Origin: Aliamphritea spongicola
GTDB taxonomy: Bacteria; Pseudomonadota; Gammaproteobacteria; Pseudomonadales; Balneatricaceae
DNA: 64,000 nucleotides
Assembly: GCA_024347235.1 (NCBI GenBank)
Contig: AP025283.1
Coordinates: forward strand, 248,001-312,000
Direction of reading: 5' to 3'
A model generated the notes under the pieces. That model did no database searches, was not told the origin of the DNA, and saw nothing but the letters and a program-made list of their open reading frames with translations. Each line of letters opens with the position of its first letter. Positions within the stretch are counted from its first letter, which is position 1. This document shows positions 1 to 10,916 of this stretch, piece by piece. Both the position numbers and the translations under genes were made by a program.

Positions 1-31
1 CGTGAATGGCAGGATAATCAGGAGAGCTGAA

Positions 32-712
32 GTGAAACGGATTCTGATTGTCGAAGACGAAGTATCTATTGCTGACAACATCAGCGTTGCCCTGCAACTG
101 GAAGGCTTCAGCAGCGAACACTGTGTGCTGGCCAGCGAGGCACTGGCGCGTCTGCAAGCGGAACCGTTTGAGCTGGCCATTGTGGATGTTGGCCTGCCGG
201 ATATGAATGGTTTCGAGCTCTGTAAGGCAATTCGCCGTGAATCCGATATCCCACTGATTTTCTGACCGCCCGGGCCGATGAGATCGACCGTATTCTGGGG
301 CTGGAACTGGGGGCAGATGACTATGTTACCAAGCCGTTCAGCCCCGTGAGCTGACTACCCGGGTGAAAGCCATATTACGCCGTGCACGGCCAGCAACCCC
401 GTCTTCACCGGCTGCGGTCAGCATGCCTTTTGTGGTGGATTCTCTTCATGCATCCATTCAGTTCAGGGGCAGGTGCTGAACCTGACCCGTATTGAATTTT
501 TGATGCTGCAGACCCTGGCAGCCCATCCGGGGCAGGTATTCAGCCGCGGGCAACTGATGCATGCGGCCTGGGAACATCCTCAGGTGAGTCTGGAGCGTTC
601 CGTGGATACCCATATCAAAAGCCTGCGGGCCAAGCTTAAACAGGTTGATCCTGACGATGATTCTATCCAGACCCACCGTGGGCTGGGTTACAGCCTGACG
701 GTATCAGGCTGA
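32..712 (+). CDS. creB: CreB-type response regulator (frameshifted in this assembly)
   Basis: OmpR-family response regulator that would be phosphorylated by the kinase encoded next to it. The N-terminal receiver domain shows the acidic pocket (VEDE, residues 6-9), the phospho-acceptor Asp in VDVGLPD and the conserved Lys in VTKPFSP. A winged-helix domain follows with the [13 protein letters not shown] recognition segment and the GLGYSL ending. The GTG start at 32 is preceded by GGAG at 21-24. Three apparent one-base losses, near 262 (TTTTC), 345 (a run of C) and 467 (a run of G), cut the frame, and their sum restores it. The stop overlaps the creC start by one base (TGATG). Naming rests on the creB-creC-creD order. 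Confidence 0.85.
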
Positions 713-2196
713 TGAGCAAGCTGATTGCCGGTCTGGGGCTGAACCGCTTTGGTGTAAAGCTGTTTCTGGCGTATTTTGCCATCCTTGGGCTGGGCATTTA
801 CCTGTTACTCAATACCCTGCTGGGGAAATTAAACCGGGTCTGCGACAGGCAATGGAAACTGCATTGGTAGACACCGCGAATATACTGGCGGAATACGTGG
901 CACCGGCGACACCAGAGCAACCGTTGCAGCTTGAGCAGTTGTCTCAGGTACTGGACAGCACATTACGCCGGCCCATCAATGCCACGATATGGTCCCATAA
1001 AAACCGCCACCGTGCTGCGAGTATACGTAACTGATGCCACCGGTAAGGTGGTGTTTGATTCCGCCGGCCGGGATCTCGGGGCAGATTACAGCCGCTGGAA
1101 TGATGTCTATCTGACCTTGAGAGGTCAGTACGGTGCCCGCAGCACTCAGGAAAATCCCGGTGATGAATTCAGCTCGGTGATGTATATCAGCGCGCCGGTG
1201 TATGCCCGGCAGGACGGTACCGAACCCCGGCAGATTCTGGGGGTGCTGTCGGTGGGTAAATCCAATATCAGTGTGGAACCTTTCTGGCAGCTGGCCCGGG
1301 ATAACATCCGTTCCATGGGCGTCTGGTTACTGGTGCTGGCGGCGATACTGGGGGCGTTGCTGTCTACCTGGCTGAGTCTGAGTATTGGCAAACTGGTCAG
1401 CTATGCCCGCCGTACCGGTGCCGGTGAAACGGTTCAGCCGCCAACGCTCAGTGATCCGGATCTGGCGGTACTGGCACAGGCGATGGATGAAATGCGCACC
1501 GCGCTGGACGGTAAGCAATATATCGAGAGTTATACCCTGAGCCTGACCCATGAAATGAAGAGCCCGCTGACCGCGTTACAGGGAGCGGCTGAACTGATTC
1601 CACAGGTGAATGACCCGCAGATGCAGCAGAAGCTGGCGGCGAATATCGAACTTGAAAGTAAGCGCTTACGTGCGCTGGTGGATCAGGTTTTATCACTGGC
1701 CCGGCTGGAAAACCGTCAGCAGCTTGAGCAACCACAGACATTGCAGCTGAATGAACTTATACAACAGGAGCTGGACCAGTTACAGTGGCTGGCCGCGCAG
1801 CGGCAGGTGGGGTTAACCTTCAGTTGCCATCCTGAAGGTGGTGTCTTCTGTGTGTCCGGAGATGCGCTGTTGCTGGCACAAGCGGTGCGTAATCTGCTGG
1901 AAAATGCACTGGATTTCAGCCCTGCTGACAGCACAATTTCGGTACAGCTCAATGCAGCTTCCGATGGTTTGCTGACCCTGGATATCACCGATGAGGGCAG
2001 CGGCATTCCGGATTATGCGCTGGATAAAATCTGGCAGCGTTTTTATTCTTTACCGCGACCTGCAACCGGGCAACGCAGCACAGGGCTGGGGCTGAGTTTT
2101 GTTGAGCAGATTGCCAAGTTGCATTCGGCAGATTTGAACCTCACTAACCGGCCTGAAGGTGGCGTGCTGGCGCGGATTCGGATACCCGTCAGTTAA
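712..2196 (+). CDS. creC: CreC-type sensor histidine kinase (frameshifted)
   Basis: Inner-membrane sensor kinase, partner of CreB. It begins with a transmembrane helix (FLAYFAILGLGIYLL), has a periplasmic sensor region of about 150 residues and a second helix (GVWLLVLAAILGALLSTW). The dimerisation and phospho-acceptor H box is SLTHEMKSPLTAL. The ATPase domain has an N box (NLLENALDFS), a DEGSGIP G1 box and a GLGLSF G2 box. The frame is lost near 830-850 and regained near 990, where about two bases seem missing. The strong match of the middle stretch (VLRVYVTDATGKVVFDS) to CreC proteins supports one gene. creD follows after 84 bp. Confidence 0.85.
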
Positions 2197-2280
2197 TTCC
2201 ACATCTAAAGCACATATTCACCACACATAATCCCCATATTGCCTGCCCATACTGGCTCCATATTTATAAGGAGATCAGTT

Positions 2281-3661
2281 ATGACTAAACGTTTGGCGCA
2301 GAAAATACTGGCCCTGGCCTTGCTGGGGGTTCTTTTATGGATTCCGTTGTTGCTCGAGCAGGATGTGATTTATGAGCGCATCGGCTACCGGGATCAGGTG
2401 ATCCGGGATATAGCCACCACCTTTACCGGTGAGCAGGTGGTGACAGGGCCTGTGGTGATTATTCCCTGGTCCCTGAGTTATCAGGCGAAGGTCTGGGACG
2501 ATAAAACCAAAAGCTACCAACTGACAGACAAGAAACGCAGCGGCCGCTATCTGCTGTTGCCGGAACAGCTCAACAGTGAGGCGGTGGTGGGCACCAGTAC
2601 CCGCCAGCGGGGTATCTATGAAGTGCCGGTGTATAAGACCCGTCTGGACATGCAGGGGCGCTTTACTAATGCCGGTTTGCTCAGCCATAAAAACAGCTGG
2701 AAGAAGAGTATCAGGGTACTCTGAGTTGGGGAAAGGCAACGTTATCTATCATGGTGTCCGATATGCGGGGCATTGTGGATGAGCCTTCTGTTCAGTGGCA
2801 GCAACAGAGTCTGAATATTCAGCCGGGCAGCCAGCTGGCATCCCACAGTCAGGGAGTACACGGGGCGATTCCTGCATTTTCAGCCAGTCTGACGCAGACC
2901 GTTGATTTCAGTGTAGCGATGCAGATCCGTGGCATGGAGCGGCTATTACTGACCCCCGTGGGTGACTATAACCGTATCAGCATGCAGTCTGACTGGCAGC
3001 ATCCGAGTTTTACCGGCCGCTACCTGCCGGAAAATTACACCCTCAGCGAGAATGGCTTTGCGGCGGATTGGAGTACGTCACCGTTCTCGGCGGATTTACA
3101 GTCGGTGGCTAAGGAATGCCTGAACGGAAATTACTGTCTGTTCTCTGATTACGCGGTGGGCGCTGACTTTATTCAGCCGGTGGATATGTACGTTCAGGCG
3201 GAACGTTCTATTAAGTACGGGCTGCTGTTTATCGGCGTAACCTTCATTGTGTTCTTCCTGTTCGAAGTGCTTAAACAACTGCAGATTCACCCGGTGCAGT
3301 ATGGCATGGTGGGTATGGCACTGGCACTGTTTTATATGCTGCTGATTTCCTGAGTGAACACATCAGCTTTGCTCTGGCATATTTACTGGCGACACTGGCC
3401 TGTACCGGATTGCTAGGCATATACCTCAGTGCAGTGCTGAAGAGTCTGCTACGGGGTGTCAGTTTTGCGGCGGGGCTGTCAGCGCTTTACGGATTGCTGT
3501 TTGTGATTATTTCTTCCGAGGATTATGCCCTGCTGATGGGCTCGGTGCTGATCTTTGCGATACTGGCCATCAGTATGATCATGACCCGGAAAGTCGACTG
3601 GTATCAGGTCGGTGGCCGCAGCGATAAAGCAGCGCCGGCAAAAGCAGAAACAGCAGCGTAA
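2281..3661 (+). CDS. creD: CreD-like inner membrane protein (frameshifted)
   Basis: CreD/Cet family membrane protein, the classic target of CreBC, linked in other bacteria to colicin E2 tolerance and beta-lactam responses. An N-terminal membrane anchor is followed by a large extracytoplasmic domain with TLSWGKATLSIMVSDMRGI, and a C-terminal block of about five helices ends near VDWYQV. The ATG at 2281 has AAGGAG at 2269-2274. Frames change near 2700 and at 3351, where CTGATTTCC CTG lost a C. The gene stands directly behind creBC in the same direction, so it is either co-transcribed or driven by CreB. Confidence 0.85.
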
Positions 3662-3675
3662 CGGTTCTCTTCTGT

Positions 3676-3704
3676 AAAAAACGGTGCATAAAGCACCGTT
3701 TTTC
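3676..3704 (+). terminator. Bidirectional rho-independent terminator after creD
   Basis: Perfect 11-bp stem: AAAAACGGTGC at 3677-3687 pairs with GCACCGTTTTT at 3693-3703, with loop ATAAA. The A run on one side and T run on the other let it end both creD (+) and the convergent lipoprotein gene (-). Confidence 0.85.
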
Positions 3705-3717
3705 TGTTTTTCGGGTG

Positions 3718-4241
3718 TCAGCCGGCTTTCGCCTGGCTGACTTTCAACAGGGTTTTCGCCATCACGATTTTGCCCCGTTTGATGCTTTCAAAGGCCCGCC
3801 GCTCGCGACGTTTATTGCCTTCCGACAGGGCGTGTTTCAGATCCAGTCCGATGTGCAGGATACCCTCGTACTCATCAAATACCGGTTGCAGCGAATGACT
3901 GGCAACAAATTTACGGTTTTTTCCAGTACTGCCGCATAGTGTCGTTTTAATTCGATGTACTCCCAGGTCCATTGGGTGTTGCGGTAGCCGATGAAGCCAA
4001 GCGAGTCATTTTCGGCCTTATATTTACCGTAGGCTTTTTCCAGCTGACCGAGGATATTGTTGTAGTCTTTGCCGGCGATTGAGACAAACTTGCGCATGTT
4101 TTGCTCAGTCAGTGTGGGGGCCATGCGCATGGCTTTTTCTTCAGGGGTTTCCTGCTTGCAGGCGCTGACCAGAAAGAGGGTCAGGAGTATCAGGAAACTG
4201 TTGCAAAACAGTCTGTGTAGCCGGGTCAGATTAAGGGTCAT
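3718..4241 (-). CDS. Hypothetical lipoprotein (frameshifted)
   Basis: About 174 residues. The N-terminus is a lipoprotein signal: charged start, hydrophobic core FLILLTLFLV and a lipobox-like LVSAC, so Cys at about residue 28 is the likely lipidation site. The mature part is hydrophilic and probably helical (EEKAMRMAP, GQLEKAYGKY) with a basic C-terminus (GNKRRERRAFE). One frame change falls near 3915. I do not recognise the family. It ends at the shared terminator with creD and lies downstream of the M48 protease gene on the same strand. Confidence 0.6.
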
Positions 4242-4363
4242 CAGTGTCTTCCAAATATGGCGTTAAACTGCCCCGTATACTGCAAAAATACTGAGCTGAT
4301 CTGGTTGTTTTTTCATCAGAGGCAGCCATTGTTAGTGAATTCTTTTCGGAAGGAAAATAACGA

Positions 4364-5153
4364 TTACCCAAATTGGGTTTTTGCTGCTAAGGGTTTGTTT
4401 TGGAAACGTTTAGTTAATGACTTTTGTAGATTTTCTAAACGTTTAGGGTTCGAGGGATGGCTGCTGAGAAAGCCGCCGCCACGGCCGTATTTACTCTGCA
4501 GGGTAGCAATAGAACGGGCCATTGCCTGAGGATCCTGGTTAAGCTGTTTCAGGATTTGTTGCGCGTAGCTGTCTGCCGCCAGTTCATCCGCCTGAGAGAA
4601 CTGCGCATTAATGGCCTGATAGGCCAGTTCCCCAGCTGTGAGTTACTAAGAGAGGCAATATCTCCCCGGCGGAATCCGCGGCCTGGAAGACTGCGTTAGT
4701 GAGTAACTGCTTCCGCATGCGCTGGTAGCTGTGCTGTAACCGGACGTGGCCGATTTCATGACCGATAACCGCCAGAACCTGATCATCCGGCATGGCATCC
4801 AGCAGGCCGGAGTGAACCCGGATGGTGCCGTCAGCCATGGCAAAGGCGTTTACCGCCGGGCTGAGATAGACCCGGTAATTCATGCGCTGTCCATCGACGA
4901 CTTCCAGCCCTTTAACAATGCGCTGTAAGCGTTTGCTATAGGGGCTGTTGGCCGGGGCGACGCGGTTTTTCTTATCCAGTTCAGCCGCACTCAGTTGCGC
5001 GGCCTGAATAACGTCCTGTTCTTCCAGCGTGGCTGCCTGATAAACCGTCACACCGCTGGCGATCGCGCTGGCAAGGTTAAACTCGCCTTCGTTATCGCAG
5101 CCGCTGAGCATCAGAGCCAGCGTGCTCAGGGTGATGATTTTCAGATACCGCAT
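4364..5153 (-). CDS. M48-family metalloprotease lipoprotein (LoiP/YcaL-like, frameshifted)
   Basis: Predicted zinc metallopeptidase tethered to the envelope, of the group that trims or degrades misfolded outer-membrane proteins. The signal ends in a lipobox (LMLSGC, Cys about residue 19). The zinc site is HEIGHVRLQH, with the third ligand expected in the downstream ADELAADSYA. The C-terminal SSHPSNPKRLENL is the M48 SHP motif. Two lost bases (near 4670 and 4636, the latter in GGGGG) truncate the frame at HSWGTGLSGH. Reading through them restores about 263 residues, the usual length for the family, ending at the TAA at 4364-4366. Confidence 0.8.
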
Positions 5154-5264
5154 CAGTGTTTCCTGTTCAGTCAGGCAGTCTTACAGCTGTTAGTTTCAGG
5201 GGCCTGTATGTGTACGGACCCCGTTAGCCTATGGAGCTGCTCCGCACCGGAAAAGTTCCTGAGG

Positions 5265-6378
5265 CTACAGGGTGACCATGTGGTTATCCCAGGCCGGTCG
5301 CTGTGCCAGAGAAATCCGTTGAGTGGATCCGTTCAGCAGGTTGTGCTGCTGGCATATGCCCCGTCCGGTGGTAATGATAAATTCCCCGGGATTAGCGGTA
5401 GCAGCCAGGCCGCAGCCATCCGGGCTGTTTATCATCGAATGATAACTGTCGCTGTGCAAGTCCCAGAAAGTGATCAGGTTGCCCCGCGGAGAGGATATCG
5501 CCGCATACTGCCCGCTGCTGTCAAACCGGGCGCTGCCGCAATAGCGTTTCATGGCGATGTCCACCGGTTCAGGTGCCGCCAGCAGCTTCAGAGGCTGACC
5601 GGGTCGATGGATCGCCACCAGTGGCGGGTTATCTTCTTTGCCCTGATACTGCAGTGCAATGATGGTTTCATTACGCTGATTGGTATCGATATGGCGGATA
5701 CTCAGCTGATGGAACGCTTCTGGCAGCATCTGCTGTTCTTCGATCTGTCCGCTGCGCAGGTTCAGCGCAGCCAGCGATGGCTGCATGGTATCGAGATTGA
5801 GCTTTTACGGCCCTGATCCGGGTGGGTCAGAATGCCGCCGTTGGCAATCATAAGCGTCTGGCTGTTTGCTGGTAGTAGCTTGATTTCATGGGGGCCAATT
5901 CCGCCGGATGGCATATCAGCAACGGTGGTAAACAGGCCGGATGCCCGGCGGATAACAATCCGTCCCTGACCGTCGGCAATGTTGTTTTCACTGCTGATCA
6001 GGAATTCGCCGTCCGGGGTAAAAACTGAATGGCCAAAGAAATGCCGGCCTTCGCCGGATTCAATCCGGCGGATCAGTTTACCCTGCTGATAATCCACAAT
6101 ATCAATGAAGGTGTCCGGCCGGCGTGCCGTGCAGGCAAGGATTGGCCGGTGCGGATGCGCTTCAACATGGTGAGCCCGGTGGGCAGCTTATGATCCAGCA
6201 GTAAGCTGCCATCGGTGGCAGCCACATACAGCCGGTAATCGTTATCTCCGGCTTTTGCCGCTGAGGCGAACAGCGGGGTCTTACCGGTTGCTGCCAGTAC
6301 TGAAGACATGCTCAGTGACGGCAGGAGGGTACCTGCCGCCAGTAACTGGCAGAACTTTCTGCGGTTAATCGCCGTCAC
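5265..6378 (-). CDS. DUF1513 protein, Tat-exported beta-propeller (frameshifted)
   Basis: Last gene of the imelysin operon. The GTG start at 6378 lies inside the end of the upstream gene (14-bp overlap). The signal peptide has the twin-arginine pattern RRKFCQLLAAG, so export is probably through Tat. The mature protein has propeller-like motifs (HSVFTPDGEFLISSENN, GIGPHEIKLLP, SARFDSSGQYAAISSPRGN, WDLHSDS) typical of DUF1513. Frame changes occur near 6120 and 5805. The molecular function is not known; co-occurrence with imelysin and the di-haem oxidoreductase suggests a role in periplasmic iron handling. Confidence 0.75.
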
Positions 6379-7457
6379 GGCTGTTGAATCCTAATTGCAG
6401 GTCCAGTAGCTGAACAGCATCGCTGAGTGCGTACTGGAGGGTTTTCATATTGGCGGAAAGGTCCCGGAATTGCTGCTGGGTTATCGGCTGTTCAAGGGTA
6501 CTGAACATTGGGGCCGGAATGGTTTGCAGCTCTTTTTCAACAGAAATGAAGTTTGCTTCGATGCTGTCAGCCAGATCCTGATGGCCGGCTGCACTGAGCA
6601 GTGCTTTGAAGCTGTCTTCTCCTGACCGGAATACAGGTCATGCAGGGTGGCGACATTCACTTCGATGTTTCGCAGGGAACGGCTGCTGCGCCAGGACTCG
6701 CTGCGGCGGGGTTTTACCTTACCGTTGACGTCTTTTGCCGCGGTACCCAGCGGGCGCAGTATTTTCAGGTCACGGATCACTTCCACCGGTTCAACCAGGG
6801 CTTTCATCAGGTCGGTGCTGGCTTCAACATCGGTATCGTAATAGCTGATGCCATCCCCGGTGAACTGAAGCTGGTGGCATAGTCCTGCCATTCCATAGCG
6901 GTATGCTTGCCCAGATCTGCCAGATACTGGCTGATGGATGCGTTTAGGCGGCACTGGTAGCTGTTGTCTGCAAAGGCGGGCAGGCCGGCTTTATCAAACA
7001 GCAGGCGTTCCACCGCCGGCAGGCCTTTACGGCGATGCTGGCGTTGCGGAAAAACTCCGGCGTCAGACTGGTTTCATCCTGCTTTTTCAGCAGGCCGTTA
7101 ATGTGCTTACCGGTGAGGTTTTTTGTCCGGCCAGTATTGCACACTGAAGCTGCGCATCAGGTTTTCGATGGGTCCGAAGCGGACATGCTGAATACCCTGC
7201 CAGGCGTCCATCGCCTGATGATAGCTTTGCTGCGCCGCGCTGAGATTTTCAGCAGTGGCATCCTGACAAAGCGCTTCGCTGCTGGCTGCCATTTGCGCAG
7301 TGGCATCAGCAAAGTTCTGATAGCGGGGCAGTACGTGCCGGGTCACGATGGTCTGGTTGAGGTTGCGCCACTGGGCATCGCTGGGTGCAGTGGCTGCCTG
7401 TACCTGACTCAGCAGGCCGCTGCATAACAGTGAAAGTGTAATTGCGCGTTTGATCAT
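6365..7457 (-). CDS. Imelysin-family protein, GxHxxE-less type (frameshifted)
   Basis: Exported imelysin-like protein (signal MIKRAITLSLLCSGLLSQVQA). It has the helical imelysin pattern (DAWQGIQHVRFGPIE, VNVATLHDLYSG, LQYALSDAVQLLDLQLGF). The family's GxHxxE motif, found in the paralogue at 9046-10323, is here GLPAVE before RLLF, so His is replaced. Several frame changes (near 7135, 7030, 6870 and 6630) split it into short frames. The start overlaps the stop of the di-haem oxidoreductase gene by ATGA, showing tight translational coupling. Confidence 0.75.
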
Positions 7458-8978
7458 AGTGACTCCAGGAATGTGATCAGATTGTCCCTTTGTGGTTTCG
7501 CCATGGCGATAACCTTTTGTTTCGCGGCTTCCGCTTCACCGCCGTGCCAGAGAACGGCTTCAAGCAATGTGCGGGCCCGGCCGTCATGCAGATAGTGAGC
7601 TTCTTCGCTGACGGTTTTGGTATAGCCAATGCCCCATAGTGGCGGGGTACGCCATTCACGGCCAGAGGCTGCAAATTCCGGGCGATTATCGGCTAAAGCA
7701 TCACCCATGTCATGCAGCAGCAGATCACTGTATGGCCAGATCAGCTGATCTGACTGTTCCGGCATATCTGCCCGGGTGGTGGTCTGGTAATTCGGCCGGT
7801 GGCAGTCTGCACAGCCGCTGTCGAAAAAGACCTGCTTGCCGGCCAGTACTTCAGGCTTGGCTGCATCCGGGCGAACTGGGACGGCCAGATTGCTGGTATA
7901 GAACAGCAGCCAGTCGATCATTTGCTGGGAGGCTTCAGCGTTATCCTGAGCCGGGGTGTTGCCGTCGGGTAATTCGCGGCATACCTTCTGGGCTTCAGTG
8001 CAGTCGCCATAGGCTGCCTGCATCATCGGTGTGGATATACCAATGTCATTATTGAAGGCGCCGTTGTTTTGCTGATCCAGGGTTGGATTACCGGCTTTCC
8101 AGCCATAGCGGCCCAGCGTCGGCTTGTTTTCAACCACATTCCAGACCCTGTTTGGCCGGCCGGAAATGCCGTTATTATCTGCGTCGTCAGGATCTGCCCA
8201 GCTGAGAATGTCCGCTTCGCTGATGGCTTCCAGCAGACCCAGACCAATCATAGGCGGAGCAATGCGGACAGAGAGCATGGTGTCCGGATGCAAAGGGCCT
8301 GCACTGAGATCGGTGACCCGGTACTCAGGTTTGCGCAGTTCAACCTGCTCACCGCCGTTAAGGGTCACGGTGACCGGGGTGTAAGTAGTATGGATGCGGC
8401 CTTCGGCATCGATGCCGGTGACGGCGAAATCCTGTAACTGGCCGCCGTATGTGGGCTCAGGAATTACGCCCATATAACCGCTGCTGAGCTGAGCTTGCTG
8501 TGCTTCGTTCTGAGGCGGAATGCTCAGGCGCATCAGCATGGAGATGGCATTATCTTCTGGCCAGTTGCCGGTAGGGGTGTGTCCCCGGCCGTCGCGAACG
8601 TGGCAGCCCATACATGAGCGGGCGTTGTAAAGCGGGCCCAGGCCGTCGCTGGCAGTGGTGGATGACGGAGAAGATACCCACAGTTTACGGAAGATACCGT
8701 TGCCCAGTTTGAAATCGAGTTTTTATTAAAAGCCATATTGCCCGAAGGCTGCATAAACAGATCACGGCTGGCTTTTTGCTGGTGGATGCACTGCCGCCGG
8801 GCAAGTGTTCACCGGCCTGTGGCTGGCTGAAGTCAGGTGGCATCTGGACACTGTTTGCAGGTGCAGAGGCCGCCACTGATAATGAAAATGCAGAGGCTAA
8901 TAAAACAGAAAAACCGGTCAATACAACATTGACCGGTTTATTTCCGCGATAGCCTGCAAAGGATTGAGAATCAGACAT
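7454..8978 (-). CDS. Di-haem oxidoreductase (DHOR/thiol oxidoreductase family, frameshifted)
   Basis: Periplasmic c-type cytochrome. Two CxxCH haem sites are visible: CMGCH in the N-terminal half and CADCH in the C-terminal half, with a later MGD and HDGRARTLLEAVLWHGGEA block typical of this family. Residues 18-38 form a signal or anchor segment (VVLTGFSVLLASAFSLSVAA). Two frame changes lie between about 8790 and 8640, before the first haem site. Length about 508 residues fits the family. It sits between the two imelysin genes, and such proteins typically pair with imelysins in iron-regulated loci. Electron donor and substrate cannot be read from the sequence. Confidence 0.82.
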
Positions 8979-9008
8979 CGTTTAGTGATTCACACTCTTA
9001 TACAGGTG

Positions 9009-9033
9009 CTGCACTGTCTTCCTGACAGTGCAG
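9009..9033 (-). other. Intercistronic hairpin in the imelysin operon
   Basis: CTGCACTGTC at 9009-9018 pairs perfectly with GACAGTGCAG at 9024-9033 (5-nt loop). No T run follows on the minus strand, so this is more likely an RNA processing or stabilising hairpin that could set a higher level of the first imelysin than of the downstream genes, or a leaky terminator. Confidence 0.5.
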
Positions 9034-9045
9034 GCCTTTCGGGTT

Positions 9046-10323
9046 TTAGTTTGATACGAGAGACGGGTTGTCCAGGCTATCAGAACCTTCCAGTTCGATA
9101 CCGTCCAGATCCAGCGCGCCGATGATCTTTTCAATGGTCTTGGTTTCATCAACCAGGCCATCAACAGCGTTCTGTACGATCTGGTTGCCTTCAGTGTTAC
9201 CTGCGCCGATCAGTACGTCGAAGGTTTCACCGGCTTCACCGCGGTCAGCCATGACCTGCATCGCATCCTGAGTTTTCTTCAGTTTCATCTGCATCTCTTT
9301 GTCCAGCTCAGGTGCCTTGGCAGCAACCAGATCAGACAGGCTAGGACCGGAAACCACCTGACCGTTTACGCGGGTGTAAGAACCTTCGTATACGTTCATG
9401 ATGCCTTTCGCGTCATAGAAGTGAGACCAGTGAGTGTTATCAGAGAAGCAATCATGCTCTTCTTCCGGATCGTGCAGCATCAGACCCAGCTTGGTGCGCT
9501 CACCCGCCAGTTCGCCGTATGCCAGGGAACCCATGCCGGTCAGCATGGTAGACAGGCCGCCTTTTTCACCCTTAGCCATCAGATCCTTACGGGCAGCGCC
9601 ATCGGCTTCCCAGTTAGCAACCATTTCTTTCAGATCAGAGATCATCAGAGTCGTTGCAGCCTGCAGGTAGTCACGACGACGGTCGCAGTTACCACCGGTG
9701 CAGTTGTTTACATCAAAATCAGTAGCAGGACGGTTACCGGCACCTTTTTCGTTGCCGTTCAGGTCCTGGCCCCACAGCAGGAATTCGATTGCGTGGTAGC
9801 CGCTTGCAACGTTGGCTTCAACACCGTCTACTTCCTGCAGTTGTTCAGCAATCAGGGCCGGTGTAATAGTTGTAGCGTCGATTTCAACGCCACCAACGTT
9901 CAGCTTAGCGTTAGCGATTACGTTCGCTGCGTAAGCCGGGTTTTCGTCAGACTCTTCGCCGTAGCTTGAAGCGTCAACGTAGTCGATCAGGCCTTCATCC
10001 AGTGGCCATGCGTTTACCTTGCCTTCCCAGTCATCAACGATTGCGTTACCGAAACGGTAAACTTCAGACTGCTGGTAAGGTACACGTGCAGCGATCCAGG
10101 CTTCACGGGCAGCTTTCAGTGTTGCGTCAGACGGGTTAGCCAACAGCTTTTCGATGCTGCTCTGCAGATCCATTGCAGTATTCAGAGAGTCTTCATACTT
10201 TGCCTGAGCAATGTTTGCATAGTTATCCAGAACTGCCTGGGCAGATACATCTTTAGCAAATGCCTGGCCACCAGCAGCCAGCATTGCAACCGTCAGAGCG
10301 GCCGGTGCGAAAAGCTTTTTCAT
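9046..10323 (-). CDS. Imelysin-family periplasmic iron-uptake protein (IrpA-like)
   Basis: Intact 425-residue protein with a clear Sec signal (MKKLFAPAALTVAMLAAGGQAFA). The imelysin GxHxxE motif is present as GYHAIEFLLWGQD, together with the conserved N-terminal NYANIAQAKYEDS and the DWEGKVNAWPLDEGLIDY segment. Imelysins of this type are periplasmic or outer-membrane proteins made under iron limitation. It is first in a four-gene minus-strand operon and has a Fur-box-like site 62 bp upstream of its start. The acidic tail (LDLDGIELEGSD) is typical. Confidence 0.9.
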   Translation of the reverse strand: MKKLFAPAALTVAMLAAGGQAFAKDVSAQAVLDNYANIAQAKYEDSLNTAMDLQSSIEKLLANPSDATLKAAREAWIAARVPYQQSEVYRFGNAIVDDWEGKVNAWPLDEGLIDYVDASSYGEESDENPAYAANVIANAKLNVGGVEIDATTITPALIAEQLQEVDGVEANVASGYHAIEFLLWGQDLNGNEKGAGNRPATDFDVNNCTGGNCDRRRDYLQAATTLMISDLKEMVANWEADGAARKDLMAKGEKGGLSTMLTGMGSLAYGELAGERTKLGLMLHDPEEEHDCFSDNTHWSHFYDAKGIMNVYEGSYTRVNGQVVSGPSLSDLVAAKAPELDKEMQMKLKKTQDAMQVMADRGEAGETFDVLIGAGNTEGNQIVQNAVDGLVDETKTIEKIIGALDLDGIELEGSDSLDNPSLVSN

Positions 10324-10384
10324 TGTTCTATCTTCCTGTGAGTAGCATTGGTATGCGTAATAGTAGGCGGAAGATTAATTGAAA

Positions 10385-10399
10385 CAAGAATGATTCGCA
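10385..10399 (-). promoter_or_regulatory. Candidate Fur box upstream of the imelysin operon
   Basis: The 15-mer CAAGAATGATTCGCA (plus-strand reading) matches the 7-1-7 Fur consensus TGAGAATGATTCTCA at 12 of 15 positions. It lies 62-76 bp upstream of the imelysin start, inside an AT-rich promoter region. Iron repression is the expected control for imelysin operons. Confidence 0.65.
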
Positions 10400-10598
10400 A
10401 TAGGATTTTTAATTGGTAATTGATCCTGATCATGTATTGGCCGGATAAACGATTAGAGCTCAGTCTCTCAGTGACGGTGTGAAAATAATGTCAAAAAACG
10501 CTAACGCGATTGATTTCGATTTATATTGCCTGAGCGGTGACAAGAAAACATTGATCTGAGTGGCTATTATCTGAGTTAGGCAGAAAAAGGAGTGGGTA

Positions 10599-10898
10599 AT
10601 GGATTTACTGTTGAGTTTATTGCTGGATGCATTATTCAGCGGTGTTGCTTTATGGCTGGCGAGCAAGGTTCTGTCAGTACAGCTACGGTTTACGGAAATT
10701 GTGATCGCAGTATTTGCTGCTTCGTTAGTGGCTTTATTGCCGGTTCCGATACTGGGGTGGGTGCTATCGTTGGTAGTGCTGTTTTATTTGCTTAAGCATT
10801 TCAGTGATGCGGACGTCTGGCCGGATCTGATTTTATTGGTGTTGATTGGTCGTTTGATCAGCTTTCTGGCGATTCTGTTTCTGGTAGGTTCACTATAA
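10599..10898 (+). CDS. Small multi-pass membrane protein, unknown function
   Basis: 99 residues, about three transmembrane helices (LLLSLLLDALFSGVALWLA, TEIVIAVFAASLVALLPVPI with the following GWVLSLVVLFYLL, and LILLVLIGRLISFLAILFLV). A GGAG-like site (AAAAAGGAG) lies just before the ATG. No recognised family. It is followed after 18 bp by the DinB-like gene on the same strand, so the two may be co-transcribed. Confidence 0.65.
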   Translation: MDLLLSLLLDALFSGVALWLASKVLSVQLRFTEIVIAVFAASLVALLPVPILGWVLSLVVLFYLLKHFSDADVWPDLILLVLIGRLISFLAILFLVGSL

Positions 10899-10916
10899 TC
10901 ATGCCAGGAGGAAATT

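Noticed and set aside
4995..5816. 273-codon plus-strand frame over the DUF1513 and M48 genes
   Set aside because: It spans two minus-strand genes and the gap between them, and its translation is low-similarity text.
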